NCBI GenBank assembly: GCA_963787345.1
Contig: CAWBCW010000030.1
Span: 104,089-168,088, forward strand
Origin: Bacillus_BD sp963787345
Lineage (GTDB): Bacteria; Bacillota; Bacilli; Bacillales; Cytobacillaceae
Reading direction: 5' to 3'
Length of the DNA stretch: 64,000 nt
Shown here piece after piece: positions 8,555 through 17,853 of this stretch. Numbering within the stretch: position 1 is the stretch's first letter; each line of letters begins with the position of its first letter. The translations under genes and the position numbers were made by a program. Below the pieces are notes generated by a model. It saw only the letters and a program-made list of their open reading frames with translations, was not told the DNA's origin and ran no database searches.

Positions 8555-9085
8555 ATGTTAGATCTTATTATACTCATTTTTTTAATTTTTGGATTTTTAA
8601 TAGGTTTAAAGAGAGGCTTCATCCTCCAGTTTATCCATCTTGCCGGATTTATTATTGCCTTTATCATAGCATATATGTATTATGATAAGTTAGCACCAAA
8701 GCTGACTCTATGGGTACCATATCCAGACTTTCGTGCAGATTCAGCTTTATCACTTTTAATGGACAATGTTAATTTGGAGGATGCCTACTATCGCGCCATT
8801 GCCTTTGTCGTGATCTTTTTTGCTGTAAAAATTGTCTTACAAATCATTGGAAGTATGTTAGACTTCATTGCTCAAATTCCGATTCTTAAACAATTGAATA
8901 TTTGGGCTGGGGGTATACTTGGTTTTATAGAAGTCTATTTAATTATGTTTATATTATTGTTTATAGGAGCCTTGTTGCCAATCGAAAGGATTCAAGCGGC
9001 AATAACAAATTCGATTCTTGCGGATTTAATGGTTCAACATACACCCATTTTTTCTGAGTTAATCCGAAATTGGTGGGTCTTGTAA
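8555..9085 (+). CDS. yshB: CvpA family membrane protein (YshB-like)
   Basis: A 176-residue integral membrane protein with four hydrophobic segments (about 3-20, 25-43, 80-100, 118-142) and the CvpA hallmark GFLIGLKRGF near the N-terminus. Family members are linked to colicin V production in E. coli; the function in Bacillus is unknown. ATG 8555 is chosen because AAAGGA (8540-8545) is well spaced from it, whereas the in-frame TTG at 8546 directly abuts that site. Its stop codon is the first three bases of a repeat copy. Confidence 0.8.
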   Translation: MLDLIILIFLIFGFLIGLKRGFILQFIHLAGFIIAFIIAYMYYDKLAPKLTLWVPYPDFRADSALSLLMDNVNLEDAYYRAIAFVVIFFAVKIVLQIIGSMLDFIAQIPILKQLNIWAGGILGFIEVYLIMFILLFIGALLPIERIQAAITNSILADLMVQHTPIFSELIRNWWVL

Positions 9086-9222
9086 CTTCATTCATCTCCA
9101 CTTCTCTAAGTGGGAGTGAATGAAGTTACTCCTCTGGCGGATGTCACGGGTTTTTTTAAGGGTAATTTCTCGAGCGAACTTAGAGATTGTATCCGGACAC
9201 AAATTCGACAGGCGAATTTGAT
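9083..9222 (+). repeat. Dispersed intergenic repeat, copy B
   Basis: A short version. TAACTTCATTCA (9083-9094) pairs with TGAATGAAGTTA downstream, enclosing only one inner hairpin, CTCCACTT/AAGTGGGAG. The 3' module follows with CTCTGGCGGATGTCAC and the terminal hairpin AAATTCGACAGGCGAATTT. Its first three bases are the stop codon of the CvpA gene. Confidence 0.85.
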
Positions 9223-9291
9223 AAAACTTCTCTTTCACAAGAGAAGTTTTATTTTTAGGGAATAATGATAAAAAATAGGCAGGTGAACGCA

Positions 9292-11013
9292 TTGGCTATC
9301 AATATAAAAGATGTGGTTCAGTTATTAGAAACCATTGCTATCTATATGGAAATTAAAGGTGAAAATCCATTTAAGGTATCCGCTTTTCGAAAAGCTGCAG
9401 GGTCCCTTGAAACGAGTGGATTCACATTAGAAGAAATAACGGATTTTACGAGCTTGCCAGGGATTGGCAAAGGGACGTCCTCTGTAATTGAAGAATACGT
9501 GGAGGAAGGCAATTCCTCTGTCTTAAATGAGTTAAAAGAGGAAGTGCCGAAAGGGTTGATTCCACTTTTAAAAATCCAAGGATTAGGCGGAAAGAAGATT
9601 GCCAAACTTTATAAAGAATTACAAATTGAGAATGCGGCTGACTTAGAGTTAGCTTGCAGGCAACATAAAGTACAGGAGTTGTCCGGATTTGGGAAGAAGT
9701 CAGAAGAAAAGATTCTTGAGGCTCTTTTAAAAGCAGGTGAAAAACCAGAGCGGCTGCCATTAGCCTATATGCTGCCAATTGCGGAAAAAGTGGAAGCGGC
9801 GTTAGTAGAAATGGAGCATATCGTTCAGTACTCAAGAGCTGGAAGTATAAGAAGATTGAGAGAAACGATTAAAGATTTGGATTTTATTATCGCAACGAAT
9901 AAGCCCCAATTGGTTAAGGAACAATTATTGAAATTAGATGGCATCCAGGATGTAATTTCAGCTGGTGATACAAAGGTTTCGATTGTCCTTTCGTTTGAAT
10001 ATGAAGTTTCCATCGATTTCCGTCTAGTAAAACCTGAAGAATTTGCGACGACCCTTCATCATTTTACGGGTTCAAAGGATCATAATATTCGGATGAGACA
10101 GCTTGCCAAAAAGCGAGGCGAGAAAATCAGTGAATACGGGATTGAAAATGTTGAAACGGGTAAAGTGACGACTTTTCAATCGGAAAAAGAGTTTTATGAA
10201 CATTTCGATCTTCCGCTTATTCCTCCCGAAATGAGAGAAGATGGAACAGAAGTGGAAGATTATCAAAAAGAACTCGGAATTATTACACTTGAAGATATTA
10301 AAGGCGATCTCCATATGCACACAACCTGGAGTGACGGGGCCCATTCGATTGAGGAAATGGCCGAAGCATGCCGAGCTAAAGGGTATCAGTACATGGCAAT
10401 TACAGACCATTCCCAATATTTAAAAGTGGCCAATGGACTTACCGTTGAACGATTAAAGAGGCAAAGAGAGGAAATTCGTCTTCTTAATGAGAAGTATGAT
10501 GATTTTACAATCTTAGCTGGAGTTGAAATGGACATACTTCCAGATGGTACTCTTGATTATGATGATGAACTACTAGAATCAATGGATTTTGTCATTGCAT
10601 CGATTCATTCCGCTTTTTCTCAATCGCAAGAGAAAATTATGGAACGTTTAAAAACAGCCTTGTATAATGCAAATGTGGATTTAATTGCTCATCCGACCGG
10701 CAGGGTGATTGGCAGACGTGATGGATATGATGTAGATATGGATTTATTAATTCAACTAGCGAAAGAAACAAATACGGCTCTAGAGCTTAATGCGAACCCA
10801 AATCGTCTTGACCTCTCAGCAGAAAATATTCGTAAGGCTCAGGATGCTGGTGTTAAAATCATGATTAATACAGATGCTCATAAGAAGGAAATGTTGGACG
10901 ATATGAAAATCGGGGTTTCCACAGCGAAAAAGGGCTGGCTTAAGAAATCAACCGTGTTAAATACATTAGATATAAAAGAACTATTAGCCTTTTTACATGA
11001 ACGGAATACGTAG
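9292..11013 (+). CDS. polX: DNA polymerase/3'-5' exonuclease PolX
   Basis: Family X repair polymerase, 573 residues. Domains: N-terminal helix-hairpin-helix region (GFTLEEITDFTSLPGIGKGT), polymerase palm/thumb (about 150-310, with RAGSIRRLRETIKDLDFII supplying catalytic Asp residues) and a C-terminal PHP domain (about 335-570, GDLHMHTTWSDG and AITDHSQ) carrying the 3'-5' exonuclease. The TTG at 9292 has AGGTG six bases upstream and fits the usual N-terminus; an ATG at 9265 would add nine residues and remains possible. It lies between the cvpA-like gene and mutS2. Confidence 0.9.
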   Translation: MAINIKDVVQLLETIAIYMEIKGENPFKVSAFRKAAGSLETSGFTLEEITDFTSLPGIGKGTSSVIEEYVEEGNSSVLNELKEEVPKGLIPLLKIQGLGGKKIAKLYKELQIENAADLELACRQHKVQELSGFGKKSEEKILEALLKAGEKPERLPLAYMLPIAEKVEAALVEMEHIVQYSRAGSIRRLRETIKDLDFIIATNKPQLVKEQLLKLDGIQDVISAGDTKVSIVLSFEYEVSIDFRLVKPEEFATTLHHFTGSKDHNIRMRQLAKKRGEKISEYGIENVETGKVTTFQSEKEFYEHFDLPLIPPEMREDGTEVEDYQKELGIITLEDIKGDLHMHTTWSDGAHSIEEMAEACRAKGYQYMAITDHSQYLKVANGLTVERLKRQREEIRLLNEKYDDFTILAGVEMDILPDGTLDYDDELLESMDFVIASIHSAFSQSQEKIMERLKTALYNANVDLIAHPTGRVIGRRDGYDVDMDLLIQLAKETNTALELNANPNRLDLSAENIRKAQDAGVKIMINTDAHKKEMLDDMKIGVSTAKKGWLKKSTVLNTLDIKELLAFLHERNT

Positions 11014-11053
11014 TAAATCGGCTTTATTAACAGCAAAGGGAGGAAACATCTCC

Positions 11054-13411
11054 GTGCAAAACCGTGTTTTTAAAGTACTGGAATTTGATAAAGTTAGAGA
11101 ACAATTGTTAGAGCATGTCTCATCCTCATTAGGGAGGGAGTTGGCTGTAAGGCTGATTCCATCAACAGATTTTGAGGAAGTCGTCAAAAGGCAAGAAGAA
11201 ACAGATGAAGCAGCGAAAATTTTACGGTTCAAAGCGAATATTCCATTGGGTGGAATTTTCGATATCCGTCCCCATCTGAAAAGATCCGTAATTGGCGGGA
11301 TGTTAAGTTCACAGGAATTGATGCAAGTAGCAAGTACTGTCCATGCAAGCAGGCAAATTAAACGGTTTGTTGAGGATTTTGCTGAGGAAGATTCAGAAAT
11401 ACCTTATTTGCTTTCACATGTTGAACAAATTGTCGTCCTCGCAGAGTTGGAGGAAGCCATCAAAAAAGCCATTGATGATAACGGTGAAGTTTTAGACAGT
11501 GCCAGCGAGACATTAAGGCATTTGCGAAATCAACATCGGGCAAAAGAAAGCCGTGTCAGGGAGAGACTTGAAAGCATGACTCGTTCAGCAAACGCTCAGA
11601 AAATGCTTTCAGATGCAATTGTTACGATTCGAAATGATCGTTTCGTCATTCCTGTTAAACAAGAGTACCGCGCTCATTATGGCGGGATTATTCATGACCA
11701 AAGCTCATCTGGACAAACCTTGTTTATTGAACCACAAGCGATAGTTGAATTAAATAATGAACTGCAGAGCATCCGAATTAAAGAGCAGCAGGAAATTGAA
11801 CGAATTTTAATTATGCTTTCTGGAAAAACAGCAGAGTACGAATCAGAGTTAGACATCATCGTAACGGTGTTAGGAAATATTGACTTCATGTTTGCGAAAG
11901 CTCGTTACGGCAATCGAATTAAAGCTTCAAAACCTTTGATGAATCAAGAAGGCCGGATTTCGCTCGTGAAAGCCCGCCATCCATTAATTCCAATCGATGA
12001 AGTTGTTGCGAATGATATTTCATTAGGAAAAGACTTTACAGCGATCGTGATCACTGGTCCAAACACAGGCGGAAAAACGGTTACCATTAAAACAGTCGGT
12101 CTTTGTACGTTAATGGCTCAAGCGGGATTACAAATTCCTGCGTTGGATGGTTCAGAAATGGCTGTGTTTGGTTCGGTTTATGCCGATATTGGCGATGAAC
12201 AATCAATCGAACAAAGTCTAAGTACGTTCTCCTCCCATATGGTCAATATTGTTGATATCTTAAAAAATGTAAGCTTTGATAGCCTTGTTTTATTTGATGA
12301 ATTAGGGGCTGGAACCGATCCGCAAGAAGGGGCAGCTTTGGCTATTTCTATTTTAGATGAAGTGAATCGGCGGGGAGCAAGGGTCATTGCGACAACCCAC
12401 TATCCTGAGTTAAAAGCATATGGCTATAATCGCGAAAGCGTAGTTAATGCGAGTGTTGAATTTGATGTAGAAACGTTAAGTCCGACGTACCGCTTACTCA
12501 TTGGGGTTCCAGGACGAAGTAACGCTTTTGAGATTTCTAAGCGTCTCGGTCTAGATGATAATGTGATCAATAAAGCCCGTTCGTTTGTTGGCGCGGATAC
12601 CCATCAAGTGGAAAATATGATTGCCGCACTAGAAGAAAACAAACGCCAAGCTGAAAAAGAGTTGGAAGAAGCGCATGATTTGTTACGAAATGCTGAAAGA
12701 CTGCAAGAAGATTTACAACAGCAGATGATTCAGTACTACGAAACGAAGGATTCTTTATACGAAAAAGCAACGCAAGAAGCGAATGCGATTATTGAAAAGG
12801 CGAAAAAGGAATCTGAATACGTTATTCATGATTTAAGAAAAATGCAGCAAGAAAAACAGGCGGAAATTAAAGAACATGAATTAATTGAAGCGCAAAAGAG
12901 ATTAACAGAAGCTGCACCAAAAGAGCTTAAGAAAAAACAACAGTCTGTAAAGAAAAAAGAGATGCGTGTTTACCATCCTGGAGATGAAGTGAAGGTATTA
13001 AGCTTCGGTCAGAAAGGAACGCTTATTGAAAAAGTAGGAGAGGATTCTTGGCAAGTCCAAATTGGGATTCTTAAAATGAAAGTGGAAGAAAAGGACTTAG
13101 AATTTATTAAAACTCCAAAGCCTGTCGCTACAAAGGTGATGGCTAGTGTAAAAGGAAAAGATTTCCATGTAAAGCCTGAATTAGACTTGCGCGGGGAAAG
13201 ATACGAGAATGCCCTTTTACGAGTTGAAAAATATATTGATGATGCCCTGCTCGCCGGATATCCTCATGTTTCCATTATCCACGGAAAAGGCACCGGTGCG
13301 TTAAGACAAGGCGTGCAAGAATATTTACGAAATCATCGGTCAATCAAACGCATTCGCTTTGGAGAGCAAGCAGAAGGCGGCAGCGGTGTCACGATTGCAG
13401 AGTTTAAGTAA
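11054..13411 (+). CDS. mutS2: MutS2 family ATPase/endonuclease
   Basis: A 785-residue MutS2, implicated in suppressing recombination and/or in rescuing collided ribosomes. Core and lever domains (about 1-300), ATPase with Walker A TGPNTGGKTVT (near 333) and Walker B LVLFDELGAGTDP, a long coiled coil (about 520-630), a KOW-like segment (YHPGDEVKVLSFGQKG) and a C-terminal Smr nuclease domain (LDLRGERYENA, HGKGTGALR). Start GTG 11054 has GGGAGG (11039-11044); an in-frame ATG at 10997 overlaps polX but lacks such a site. Confidence 0.95.
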   Translation: MQNRVFKVLEFDKVREQLLEHVSSSLGRELAVRLIPSTDFEEVVKRQEETDEAAKILRFKANIPLGGIFDIRPHLKRSVIGGMLSSQELMQVASTVHASRQIKRFVEDFAEEDSEIPYLLSHVEQIVVLAELEEAIKKAIDDNGEVLDSASETLRHLRNQHRAKESRVRERLESMTRSANAQKMLSDAIVTIRNDRFVIPVKQEYRAHYGGIIHDQSSSGQTLFIEPQAIVELNNELQSIRIKEQQEIERILIMLSGKTAEYESELDIIVTVLGNIDFMFAKARYGNRIKASKPLMNQEGRISLVKARHPLIPIDEVVANDISLGKDFTAIVITGPNTGGKTVTIKTVGLCTLMAQAGLQIPALDGSEMAVFGSVYADIGDEQSIEQSLSTFSSHMVNIVDILKNVSFDSLVLFDELGAGTDPQEGAALAISILDEVNRRGARVIATTHYPELKAYGYNRESVVNASVEFDVETLSPTYRLLIGVPGRSNAFEISKRLGLDDNVINKARSFVGADTHQVENMIAALEENKRQAEKELEEAHDLLRNAERLQEDLQQQMIQYYETKDSLYEKATQEANAIIEKAKKESEYVIHDLRKMQQEKQAEIKEHELIEAQKRLTEAAPKELKKKQQSVKKKEMRVYHPGDEVKVLSFGQKGTLIEKVGEDSWQVQIGILKMKVEEKDLEFIKTPKPVATKVMASVKGKDFHVKPELDLRGERYENALLRVEKYIDDALLAGYPHVSIIHGKGTGALRQGVQEYLRNHRSIKRIRFGEQAEGGSGVTIAEFK

Positions 13412-13449
13412 ATAAGACCTTGGATTCAAATAAGGAGAGAAAAACGAGA

Positions 13450-13557
13450 ATGGAGAAACTGGCAAAAGTTCTAATTCTTTGTTGTGTTATCTTTTTGGTG
13501 GTCGGGATTATTTATATGACTTTAACTTCATTCAGCAATGGTTCCTCGCTCCTATAA
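13450..13557 (+). CDS. Possible small membrane peptide running into a repeat copy
   Basis: A 35-residue ORF with a basic N-terminus (MEKLAK) and one hydrophobic helix (residues 7-25). AGGAG lies at 13433-13437, 12 bases upstream, a slightly long spacing. The last dozen codons are read from repeat copy C (TTAACTTCATTCAGC), so the C-terminus seems to have been created or replaced by the insertion. I know no family for it. Confidence 0.35.
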   Translation: MEKLAKVLILCCVIFLVVGIIYMTLTSFSNGSSLL

Positions 13558-13660
13558 GAAGCGAGGGATCAAAGCAAAAAGATTTCCGATTCAGTGGAGG
13601 TTACCCCCCAGCTGAATGAAGTTATGCCTCCGGACGTAAATTCGGTGGGATGAATTTGAT
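13522..13660 (+). repeat. Dispersed intergenic repeat, copy C
   Basis: Outer arms TAACTTCATTCAGC (13523-13536) and GCTGAATGAAGTTA (13611-13624) are perfectly complementary over 14 bases. The inner hairpin is CCTCGCT/AGCGAGG, different in sequence from other copies but still paired. The 3' module is shortened and ends in TGAATTTGAT. Confidence 0.88.
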
Positions 13661-13675
13661 TAGCTTAAATAATAA

Positions 13676-13703
13676 AAAATCTGTCTATATGGCAGATTTT
13701 TTT
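13676..13703 (+). terminator. Terminator downstream of mutS2 and repeat copy C
   Basis: AAAATCTG (13676-13683) pairs with CAGATTTT (13693-13700), continuing into a T tract. Confidence 0.7.
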
Positions 13704-13777
13704 GCGTTCTACTTGAACGAAGTCTAACCATATACTAATAGTGAGAAGGTATAGCCATGTTAAGGGAGGGTCATCGA

Positions 13778-15472
13778 ATGGAAAGTCAGAAACCATGGCT
13801 CCAACATTACCCGAAAGAGATCCCGTCAAATTTACCATATAACGAAACACCATTACATGATTATTTGAAAAAAGCCGCTGCCGAATTTCCAGATAAAACA
13901 GCGGTTCATTTTTTAGGAAAAGAATTCACCTTTCAATATCTCTATTCTGCAGCAGAGAGCCTCGCTGCTTATTTACAGAATATTGGACTAGTCAAAGGCG
14001 ATCGAGTGGCGATTATGTTACCAAATGTACCCCAGGCCGTTATTAGCTTTTATGGAGTTCTTATGGCAGGCGGTATAGTGGTCCAAACAAATCCGCTTTA
14101 TACGGAGCGGGAATTGCAATACCAAATGAAAGACTCCGGTACGAAAATCATCATTACGTTAGATATCCTCTTTCCAAGAGTTTCAAAAATAAAGTCACAA
14201 ACAAGTTTGCAGCATATTATTGTAACGGCCATCAAGGATTTTCTCCCCTTCCCAAAAAATCTCATCTACCCATTTATTCAGAAAAAACAATATAGAATCG
14301 TTGTCAATGTGAAACATGAAGGTCAGAATCATCTCTTCACGGAAATTTTAAAGACAGAAAAAACAACGCGATTGGAGTATGAGGTTCAATTTGATGAAGA
14401 TGTTGCTCTAATCCAATATACAGGCGGGACTACAGGTTGGCCAAAAGGTGCTATGCTGACACATAAGAATCTTGTGGCGAATGGAACGATGTGTGCATCA
14501 TGGCTGTATAAATGTAAAAAAGGTGAGGAAATTATTTTAGGTGTGATCCCATTTTTTCACGTATACGGCCTGACAACTTTGATGGTATTAGCGATTATGC
14601 AAGCGTATAAAATGGTCTTATTGCCAAAGTTTGATACCGAAACGACTTTAAAAACGATTCATAAACAAAAGCCGACTCTTTTTCCGGGTGCTCCGACGAT
14701 CTATATTGCACTTCTCAATCACCCCGAACTAGGAAAATATGATTTATCATCGATAGACTCTTGTATTAGCGGTTCAGCAGCTTTGCCAGTTGAAATTCAG
14801 CAGCAGTTTGAAGATATTACCGGTGGAAAATTAGTAGAAGGTTATGGCTTAACAGAAGCTTCTCCTGTCACACATGCTAATTTTTTATGGGGTCACAGAG
14901 TAAAGGGAAGTATTGGCGTCCCATGGCCTGATACAGATGCGGTTATTTTATCACTTGAAAATGGAGAAATCGTTCCGCCAGGTGAAATCGGAGAAATTGC
15001 TATTAAAGGTCCGCAAATTATGAAGGGATATTGGAATAATCCACAAGAAACCGAACAAACTTTTCGAGATGACTGGTTGTTAACTGGAGATTTAGGGTAT
15101 ATGGACGAAAAGGGTTATTTTTATATCGTTGACCGTAAAAAGGATATGATTATTGCCGGTGGTTTTAACGTATATCCACGCGAAATTGAAGAGGTTTTAT
15201 ATGAACATCCCGCGATTCTAGAAGCCGTTGTCGCTGGAATTCCTGATCCTTATCGAGGGGAAACTGTTAAGGCCTATATTATTTTAAAAGAAGGCGCACT
15301 TGTATCCGAAGCAGAATTAGATCAATTTTCCAGAACCCATCTAGCCTCCTATAAAGTTCCGAGAGTTTATGAATTCCGCACAGAATTACCGAAAACAATA
15401 ATTGGGAAAGTACTAAGAAGAGTCTTAATTGAAGAAGAAAAAGGAAAACTAGATGAAGAGAATAAAAAGTAA
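13778..15472 (+). CDS. lcfA: Long-chain fatty acid-CoA ligase LcfA
   Basis: An ANL-superfamily AMP-forming ligase that activates long-chain fatty acids to acyl-CoA for beta-oxidation; 564 residues. The ATP-binding P-loop YTGGTTGWPKGAM lies near 220, VEGYGLTEASP near 360, the LLTGDLGYMDEKGYFYIVDRKKD hinge near 430 and the C-terminal catalytic lysine region LPKTIIGKVLRR near 540. ATG 13778 follows GGGAGG (13764-13769) and gives MESQKPWL, very close to B. subtilis LcfA. In B. subtilis fadR, fadB and etfBA follow; here the next gene is trxA. Confidence 0.93.
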   Translation: MESQKPWLQHYPKEIPSNLPYNETPLHDYLKKAAAEFPDKTAVHFLGKEFTFQYLYSAAESLAAYLQNIGLVKGDRVAIMLPNVPQAVISFYGVLMAGGIVVQTNPLYTERELQYQMKDSGTKIIITLDILFPRVSKIKSQTSLQHIIVTAIKDFLPFPKNLIYPFIQKKQYRIVVNVKHEGQNHLFTEILKTEKTTRLEYEVQFDEDVALIQYTGGTTGWPKGAMLTHKNLVANGTMCASWLYKCKKGEEIILGVIPFFHVYGLTTLMVLAIMQAYKMVLLPKFDTETTLKTIHKQKPTLFPGAPTIYIALLNHPELGKYDLSSIDSCISGSAALPVEIQQQFEDITGGKLVEGYGLTEASPVTHANFLWGHRVKGSIGVPWPDTDAVILSLENGEIVPPGEIGEIAIKGPQIMKGYWNNPQETEQTFRDDWLLTGDLGYMDEKGYFYIVDRKKDMIIAGGFNVYPREIEEVLYEHPAILEAVVAGIPDPYRGETVKAYIILKEGALVSEAELDQFSRTHLASYKVPRVYEFRTELPKTIIGKVLRRVLIEEEKGKLDEENKK

Positions 15473-15485
15473 AGTCTCAAATCTT

Positions 15486-15511
15486 GTTTAGAGAGAATAA
15501 ATTGGGGGTAT
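15486..15511 (+). promoter_or_regulatory. Sigma-B promoter of trxA
   Basis: GTTTAG (15486-15491), 14-base spacer, GGGTAT (15506-15511), close to the general-stress sigma-B consensus GTTTAA-N12/15-GGGTAT. B. subtilis trxA is known to have such a promoter. A second -10-like TATACT (15555-15560) may serve a housekeeping start, but no good -35 is visible for it. Confidence 0.7.
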
Positions 15512-15598
15512 ATTACAAGCGAGCTTTTTAATAGCACTTTACAGGAAACGATGATATACTCATGTAGAATTATTTAGTATCGTAAGGAGGAAACGAAT

Positions 15599-15913
15599 AT
15601 GGCTATTACACATGCAACAGACCAGACTTTTTCAAACGAAACAGGTTCTGGAACAGTATTAGTTGATTTCTGGGCGCCATGGTGCGGACCATGTAAAATG
15701 ATCGCTCCAGTTTTAGAAGAGCTAGATACAGAAATCGGTGATAAAGTTAAAATTGTAAAAGTAGATGTGGATGAAAATCCTCAATCTGCAGGACAATTTG
15801 GAATTATGAGTATTCCAACATTACTGATCCTTAAAGATGGAGAAGTAGTTGATAAAGTAGTTGGATTCCAACCAAAAGAAGCTCTCGCAGAAAAATTAGA
15901 ACAACACATTTAA
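15599..15913 (+). CDS. trxA: Thioredoxin
   Basis: A cytoplasmic dithiol-disulfide reductant, 104 residues, with the classical WCGPC active site (Cys29, Cys32) and the conserved cis-Pro in MSIPTLLIL (near 72-80). It feeds ribonucleotide reductase, methionine sulfoxide reductase and peroxiredoxins. AAGGAGG precedes the ATG. A sigma-B promoter upstream and a strong terminator downstream indicate a single-gene unit that can be induced by stress. Confidence 0.97.
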   Translation: MAITHATDQTFSNETGSGTVLVDFWAPWCGPCKMIAPVLEELDTEIGDKVKIVKVDVDENPQSAGQFGIMSIPTLLILKDGEVVDKVVGFQPKEALAEKLEQHI

Positions 15914-15933
15914 CCACATTTTTTCAATAAATA

Positions 15934-15966
15934 AAACCCATAGCTAAACTAGGCTATGGGTTTTTC
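15934..15966 (+). terminator. Terminator of trxA
   Basis: AAACCCATAGC (15934-15944) pairs with GCTATGGGTTT (15953-15963), continuing into T residues. Confidence 0.85.
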
Positions 15967-16029
15967 ATATGAAACGCTTGCGGCTCACCGGTGACGGCCC
16001 TAAAATAGGTAGAGATAAGGAGGCTTTCT

Positions 16030-17802
16030 ATGAACGACATGATTAAGAATAAACTAACCCTTTTGCCAGACCAGCCTGGTTGTTACTTAATGAAGGACAG
16101 GCAGGGAACGATTATCTATGTAGGAAAGGCAAAAGTCCTTAAAAATCGAGTCCGGTCTTATTTTACAGGCTCCCATGATGGAAAAACACTAAGACTTGTC
16201 AATGAAATTGAGGATTTTGAATACATTGTCACCTCCACTGAAATTGAAGCCCTTATCTTAGAATTAAATTTAATTAAAAAACATGATCCAAAATATAATG
16301 TTATGTTAAAAGACGATAAAAGCTATCCTTTTATTAAACTAACGACAGAAAGACATCCAAGGCTCATTACGACTCGAAAAGTTAAAAAAGATAAGGCGAA
16401 ATATTTCGGACCATATCCGAATGTTCATTCTGCAAATGAAACGAAAAAGTTATTGGACCGAATCTATCCACTGCGGAAGTGTTCGACCCTGCCTGATCGT
16501 GTTTGTTTGTATTATCATTTGGGACAATGTTTGGCTCCTTGTGTAAATGAAGTCAAAAAAGAAGAATACGATACGATAGTTGATGAAATTACTCGGTTTC
16601 TTAATGGTGGATATAAAGAGATCAAAAAAGAACTTACTCAGAGAATGACGGCGGCGGCTGAAGAACTAGATTTCGAACGAGCGAAGGAGTACCGAGATCG
16701 GATCAGTCATATTGAAGCAACGATGGAAAAGCAAAAGATGATGGCAAACGATTTTACCGATCGAGATGTGTTTGGTTATTCTTTCGATAAAGGTTGGATG
16801 TGTGTCCAAGTCTTTTTCGTTAGACAGGGGAAGCTAATTGAACGGGATGTCTCGATGTTTCCGCTATACAAAGAACCGGAAGAAGAGCTGCTAACGTTTT
16901 TAGGTCAATTTTACACGAAAGAAAATCATTTTAAACCAAGAGAGGTTCTTGTCCCAGAAGAAATCTCGGTTGAACTAGCTGAACAGTTTTTGCAAGTAAA
17001 AGTGTTAAAACCACAGCGCGGACAAAAAAAGGATCTCGTCAAATTAGCTTGTAAAAATGCTAGCATTGCTCTCCAAGAGAAATTCTCACTCATCGAAAGA
17101 GATGAAGCACGAACCATTAATGCAGTCGAACAACTCGGAGAAGAAATGGGAATTTATACGCCACACCGTATTGAAGCTTTCGATAATTCTAACATTCAAG
17201 GAACGAATCCCGTCTCAGCAATGGTTGTTTTTATTGATGGAAAACCCGAGAAGCGAGAGTACCGTAAGTATAAAATCAAAACGGTTCAAGGTCCTGATGA
17301 CTATGAATCGATGCGTGAAGTTGTAAGAAGAAGGTACAGCCGTGTCTTAAAAGAACGTCTGCCATTAGCGGATTTAATTATCGTGGATGGCGGGAAAGGT
17401 CATATTGAAGCGGTTCGAGATGTGTTGGAAAATGAATTAGGGCTGGAAATTCCACTTGCTGGCCTTGCAAAAGATGATAAGCATCGGACTTCACAATTAT
17501 TGTTTGGCAATCCGCTTACAACCGTCCCACTTGCACGAAATAGTCAAGAATTTTACTTGTTACAAAGAATTCAAGATGAAGTCCACCGCTTTGCGATTAC
17601 GTTCCATCGTCAATTGAGAGGAAAGTCTGTTTTTCAATCGACTCTTGATGATATTCCAGGAATTGGAGAAAAGCGGAAAAAGATGCTGCTGAAACACTTC
17701 GGTTCAGTGAAAAAGCTGAAAGAAGCCACAATGGAAGAACTAACCTCAGCAGGGTTGCCAAAACCAGTGGCAGAAGAATTAATCAATAAGTTACAGGATT
17801 AA
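16030..17802 (+). CDS. uvrC: UvrABC system protein C
   Basis: The incision subunit of nucleotide excision repair, 590 residues. The N-terminal GIY-YIG nuclease domain (about 13-92, with GTIIYVGKAKVLKNRVRSYF features) makes the 3' cut; a Cys-containing linker follows, then a UVR UvrB-interaction motif (about 198-235, ELDFERAKEYRDRI), the RNase H-like endonuclease domain (about 380-530, EAFDNSNIQGT and IVDGGKGH) for the 5' cut, and a C-terminal double helix-hairpin-helix (IPGIGEKRKKMLLKHFG). AAGGAGG is at 16018-16024. Confidence 0.97.
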   Translation: MNDMIKNKLTLLPDQPGCYLMKDRQGTIIYVGKAKVLKNRVRSYFTGSHDGKTLRLVNEIEDFEYIVTSTEIEALILELNLIKKHDPKYNVMLKDDKSYPFIKLTTERHPRLITTRKVKKDKAKYFGPYPNVHSANETKKLLDRIYPLRKCSTLPDRVCLYYHLGQCLAPCVNEVKKEEYDTIVDEITRFLNGGYKEIKKELTQRMTAAAEELDFERAKEYRDRISHIEATMEKQKMMANDFTDRDVFGYSFDKGWMCVQVFFVRQGKLIERDVSMFPLYKEPEEELLTFLGQFYTKENHFKPREVLVPEEISVELAEQFLQVKVLKPQRGQKKDLVKLACKNASIALQEKFSLIERDEARTINAVEQLGEEMGIYTPHRIEAFDNSNIQGTNPVSAMVVFIDGKPEKREYRKYKIKTVQGPDDYESMREVVRRRYSRVLKERLPLADLIIVDGGKGHIEAVRDVLENELGLEIPLAGLAKDDKHRTSQLLFGNPLTTVPLARNSQEFYLLQRIQDEVHRFAITFHRQLRGKSVFQSTLDDIPGIGEKRKKMLLKHFGSVKKLKEATMEELTSAGLPKPVAEELINKLQD

Positions 17803-17810
17803 TGAAATGA

Positions 17811-17849
17811 AAAACCTTAGAGAGGTACTGCACATCTCTAAGGTTTTTT
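17811..17849. terminator. Bidirectional terminator between uvrC and yslB
   Basis: AAAACCTTAGAGA (17811-17823) pairs with TCTCTAAGGTTTT (17835-17847). There are T residues at the 3' end on + and A residues at the 5' end, so it serves both convergent genes. Confidence 0.85.
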
Positions 17850-17853
17850 CATG

